8,424 bases of DNA, taken from positions 1-8,424 of the forward strand of contig CAZIDB010000206.1 of assembly GCA_964537965.1 (NCBI GenBank), written 5' to 3'. The notes under the pieces were generated by a model. That model was not told the origin of the DNA, searched no databases, and saw only the letters and a program-made list of their open reading frames with translations. A program made the position numbers and the translations under genes. This document shows positions 5,842 through 8,424 of this stretch, in pieces; positions within the stretch are counted from its first letter, which is position 1, and every line of letters begins with the position of its first letter. This DNA comes from SURF-24 sp964537965. GTDB lineage: Bacteria > Bacteroidota > Ignavibacteria > Ignavibacteriales > SURF-24.

Positions 5842-8178
5842 TTATAACTTAAACTCTAATGACAGACGGAAATTTCTTGGTGCTTCAGTAATCCAGGTGT
5901 AGAAATTATACCATGCTGTTGGCGGAAAACCCGAATACAGATAATCATTAAGTAAATTATTAATTATCAATCCTAATTTGAATCTTTCATTTTGCCAGGA
6001 GATGCCGCCGTCTAATCTGAAATAATCAGGAAGTTTCTGGCTGGAACCGTCCCAAACGTACCAAGAAATCCTGTCGATCTGGTATTGATAACCGATTGAT
6101 AATCCAAGCCCGCTTAATATTCCGTTATGGCTTCTGTATGTAAGCCATGTGTTCTGAATTTGCTTAATACTTCCCGGTGTTTCATTGCCTACGGTTTCAG
6201 GATTAGTATCCTTTGTTATTTTAGAATCTGTGTAAGCATAATTTATAATTGCTTCCAGGCCGGGAAAAATTTCTCCGGTTAAGTCAAATTCAATTCCCTT
6301 GGTTTTTATTTCACCTAACTGAATTGAAAAATTAATATGTTCAGGATCGGAGTTCAAAACATTCGTCTTTGTAATCTGGTAAAGAGCTATAGTTGAATTC
6401 CATTTGTTGTTAAACCAATCTTTCTTAATTCCAAATTCTATATTTGAGCCTTTAACAGGTTTGAAATGATTTCCGTTAAAATCTTCTCCGCTCTGAGGTA
6501 TAAATGATTGATCATATAATCCATATACAGCAGTGTTGCTTAGCAGTGTAGCGCTTAAACCAATCCTTGGAGTAACAACATTTTCAAAAGGTTCGGTGTC
6601 TATTTGTGAATGTGTATATCTGCCGGCAATTGTAAGCCTTAAATTGTTTTCAAAAAATACCAGTTCATCCTGAAGATAAATGGCCTCATAGGTACCAAGC
6701 TCAGAATAGTTATGCCTGTTCTGAAGACTGTTTGAAAAATCATACTTTGGGATTTCACTTAAAGGAATTCCGTATTGCGGGTTATAAATATCCAGAGAAG
6801 GAATTACACCGGCATAACCGAAATCAGCAATAGAATTTTTTGAACCTAAATCTAATCCTGCAAGAATTGAATGCCTTATACTTCCGGAAATAATTTTACC
6901 GTTCACATACACCTGTCCCAGTTTGTGTTTATTGCTTGAGTCCCACACATACAGATTGCGTGAAAGATTACCAGTGCTGTCAATATCGCCGGGCCAGGTG
7001 TCATAACCATGGATTGAATTATCAAAGTATACAAGCTGGGCAGTAATTTGCCAACTGCTGCTTAAACGGTGATGAAGATATACAAACAAACTATGGTCAT
7101 TAATTTTTGTCGGTTCAAGATTAGGGTCATAAGTTGTAAAATTTATAGGTACGTCCTCATATCCTTTCCCTGAGAAAACATAAGCTGCAGGCTGAAGAAA
7201 ATCTGAATGCTGATATGTATATTCAAAAGTAAGAGAAGTATTTTTATCAAAATTATATTTTAACACCGGAGCAATCAGGTATCTGTTATTATAATCATAA
7301 TCTACATGTGAATTACGCAGCTGCCCCATAACATTTAACCTGTATAAAAGTTTTCCCTCGTCATCAAATTTATCATCCAGATCAATTGCAGCACGGTAAG
7401 CACCGAAACTTCCAACAGTAATTTCATAATTGCTTTTTCGTGAGTTGGTTGGTTTTTTAGTTACGACATTATAAAAACCGCCCGGCTCTCCGTTGGAAAG
7501 CATAAAACCTGCAGGGCCTTTAACAAATTCAATTCTTTCAACCATTGCCATATCTTCTACTAATGGTCCCCATGTTGTGGCTATATTCATTCCATTGCGG
7601 TAAGCAGGAATATGATCTCCTCGTGTATAAAGGCGCGCATAAATATTATCCCAGTGTTCAACCCGGCTAACGCCGCTTACGTTTCTTGTTACTCCTTCTA
7701 TCATATTAAATATCTGCTGATCATCCAGAGTCTTCATTGTTATCACCTGAATGTTCTGGGGAATATCAAGCAGCTTTGCTTTCAGGCGTAAACCATCAGA
7801 AATATTTTCGGTATTGTATGAATCTTTATCTCCTGCCACAGTTATTTCATTAAGATGAATGGCAGCTTCCTTTAAAATAATATCCTGAAGAATGGTTGAA
7901 CTACCGGCAGGAATATTTACTTTTGTTTCGGAAGTCTCATATCCGACAGAAGAAACACGAAGAGTATATGAACCTTCATCTATGTTGTTAAGCTGGTAAT
8001 TGCCGGATACTTCACTGGTGGTTCCAAGAGGAGTACCGGTTAATATTATACTTGCCATTGCAAGGGGTTTATTATCTACGGTTAAAACTTTTCCCTTTAT
8101 AGAGGCATTACCATTCTGAGCATTTAAATAAACAGAGAATAATAAGAACAGAAAAAAACAGTTATACCAGGTCCTCAC
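5842..8178 (-). CDS. TonB-dependent siderophore receptor (FhuE/FpvA type)
   Basis: An outer-membrane receptor expected to import ferric siderophores. Residue numbers here count from the longer TTG start at 8193. It has a signal peptide (hydrophobic 12-23, cleaved after L-N-A), a carboxypeptidase-regulatory-like domain (31-108), a TonB-box-like LNEITVAG (114-121), and a plug (about 130-249). The plug has the marks of siderophore receptors: DIPQNIQVIT, ARLYTRGD, YRNGM, VERIEFVKGPAGFMLSNGEPGG and NVVTKKPT. A barrel to residue 783 ends in FRLSLEFKL. I prefer GTG 8176-8178 (778 residues) because AAAGGG lies 6 nt before it and the signal peptide stays intact; TTG 8191-8193 would add five residues. 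It is followed after 2 bp by the PepSY protein, a common pairing for siderophore iron uptake. A candidate promoter is at 8219-8253. The exact siderophore cannot be told. Confidence 0.94.
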   Translation of the reverse strand: MRTWYNCFFLFLLFSVYLNAQNGNASIKGKVLTVDNKPLAMASIILTGTPLGTTSEVSGNYQLNNIDEGSYTLRVSSVGYETSETKVNIPAGSSTILQDIILKEAAIHLNEITVAGDKDSYNTENISDGLRLKAKLLDIPQNIQVITMKTLDDQQIFNMIEGVTRNVSGVSRVEHWDNIYARLYTRGDHIPAYRNGMNIATTWGPLVEDMAMVERIEFVKGPAGFMLSNGEPGGFYNVVTKKPTNSRKSNYEITVGSFGAYRAAIDLDDKFDDEGKLLYRLNVMGQLRNSHVDYDYNNRYLIAPVLKYNFDKNTSLTFEYTYQHSDFLQPAAYVFSGKGYEDVPINFTTYDPNLEPTKINDHSLFVYLHHRLSSSWQITAQLVYFDNSIHGYDTWPGDIDSTGNLSRNLYVWDSSNKHKLGQVYVNGKIISGSIRHSILAGLDLGSKNSIADFGYAGVIPSLDIYNPQYGIPLSEIPKYDFSNSLQNRHNYSELGTYEAIYLQDELVFFENNLRLTIAGRYTHSQIDTEPFENVVTPRIGLSATLLSNTAVYGLYDQSFIPQSGEDFNGNHFKPVKGSNIEFGIKKDWFNNKWNSTIALYQITKTNVLNSDPEHINFSIQLGEIKTKGIEFDLTGEIFPGLEAIINYAYTDSKITKDTNPETVGNETPGSIKQIQNTWLTYRSHNGILSGLGLSIGYQYQIDRISWYVWDGSSQKLPDYFRLDGGISWQNERFKLGLIINNLLNDYLYSGFPPTAWYNFYTWITEAPRNFRLSLEFKL

Positions 8179-8184
8179 ATTTTG

Positions 8185-8190
8185 CCCTTT
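8185..8190 (-). promoter_or_regulatory. Ribosome binding site AAAGGG deciding the GTG start of the siderophore receptor
   Basis: The minus strand reads GAAAGGG, then CAAAAT, then GTG at 8178-8176, so the purine-rich site is 6 nt from GTG. The longer TTG start at 8193-8191 would include this site in its coding sequence and has only a T-rich leader before it. Confidence 0.5.
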
Positions 8191-8218
8191 CAAATGATTT
8201 GCAAAAAAAATTTTTATG

Positions 8219-8253
8219 ATAAATTAGATTTGAAAAGAGAGGTTATCAATCAC
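8219..8253 (-). promoter_or_regulatory. Candidate promoter of the siderophore receptor operon (GTGATTG-N20-TAATTTAT)
   Basis: GTGATTG (8253-8247 on the minus strand) is followed after exactly 20 nt by TAATTTAT (8226-8219). The latter keeps TAnnTT but departs from TAnnTTTG at the last two bases. The heptamer and spacing are the same as at 368-402 and 4530-4564. The leader to the GTG start would be about 35 nt. Confidence 0.4.
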
Positions 8254-8306
8254 TACTAAACGGGATATTTAAATTTTTCTAATCCCATTAAATTGGTATA
8301 ATAGTT

Positions 8307-8424
8307 TTAAATCTTGTAGTCTTCTATTTGAATTATCTTGTTTGAGATGGCGTAAATTGTAAGACCCGCCTGGCTTTTAATGCCGGTTTTTTGTGTGATG
8401 TTTTTCCTGTGGCTGATTACTGTG
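8307..8424 (-). CDS. LuxR/NarL-type transcriptional regulator, C-terminal end (cut by window edge)
   Basis: The last 38 codons plus one base of a gene that begins beyond base 8424, ending at TAA 8307-8309. The translation includes TVISHRKNITQKTGIKSQAG followed by LTIYAISNKIIQIEDYKI. This is the recognition helix and final helix of a LuxR/GerE-type helix-turn-helix (PF00196). The T-V-x-x-H-R-x-N-I-x-x-K-T-G-I-K-S pattern and the A-G-L-T-I-Y-A-I tail are typical of Bacteroidota response regulators of the NarL/FixJ class. Whether a receiver domain lies upstream cannot be seen. It is transcribed in the same direction as the siderophore receptor, with about 130 bp between. It could regulate that operon, but adjacency is the only evidence. 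Confidence 0.8.
   Translation of the reverse strand, partial: TVISHRKNITQKTGIKSQAGLTIYAISNKIIQIEDYKI

Noticed and set aside
8262..8286. GGGAT / ATCCC inverted repeat with a 15-nt loop after the regulator stop
   Set aside because: The stem is only 5 bp, the loop is long, and just three T follow on the minus strand, which is too weak to call a terminator.
8369..8390. Hairpin CTGGC-N7-GCCGG followed by six T on the plus strand, like an intrinsic terminator
   Set aside because: It falls inside the coding end of the LuxR-type regulator and there is no plus-strand gene for it to terminate.
8380..8424. Short plus-strand frame starting ATG and reading MPVFCVMFFLWLITV to the window end
   Set aside because: It is antisense to the regulator's helix-turn-helix, which has much clearer family signatures.
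1..8424. CRISPR arrays, tRNA or rRNA genes, insertion sequences, attachment sites
   Set aside because: No regularly spaced repeats, RNA-gene signatures, transposase fragments or paired terminal repeats were found.

Overview
The window is AT-rich and every supported gene lies on the minus strand. It suggests a member of the Bacteroidota/Chlorobiota (FCB) group, possibly an Ignavibacteria-like lineage. The reasons are: both TonB-dependent receptors carry an N-terminal carboxypeptidase-regulatory-like domain; Shine-Dalgarno sequences are scarce; candidate promoters fit the Bacteroidetes -33/-7 type (TTG, about 20 nt, TAnnTTTG); and a LuxR-type regulator end and an OprB-like porin both have the look of that phylum. 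The lineage is an inference from gene style, not from a marker gene.

Layout in the direction of transcription (high to low coordinates). (1) 8307-8424: the last 38 codons of a LuxR/NarL-type DNA-binding protein, cut by the window edge. (2) 5842-8178: a siderophore-type TonB-dependent receptor, followed after 2 bp by a PepSY transmembrane protein (4703-5839). (3) 4485-4702: a gene-free stretch holding a promoter. (4) 4134-4484: a small secreted or membrane-anchored protein. After 87 bp comes a second TonB-dependent receptor (1713-4046), whose plug carries a C-N-N-C motif, and 11 bp further an LCMT/TcmP-type SAM methyltransferase (853-1701). (5) 507-803: a 98-residue protein of unknown function. 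(6) 1-336: the N-terminal 112 residues of an OprB-family porin, cut by the window edge.

The first operon reads as ferric-siderophore uptake through the outer membrane plus a partner that may reduce or release the iron. The second reads as another outer-membrane uptake route, for an unidentified metal complex or cofactor, with a dedicated methyltransferase. No inner-membrane permease, ABC transporter, TonB/ExbBD or siderophore synthesis gene is in the window.

The least expected signal is in the spacers. Three separate upstream regions (porin, small protein, siderophore receptor) contain the same heptamer GTGATTG exactly 20 nt before a TAnnTTT-like element. Two of them also share a longer 20-bp block with 19 identities. 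This could be a common promoter or operator architecture for outer-membrane uptake genes.
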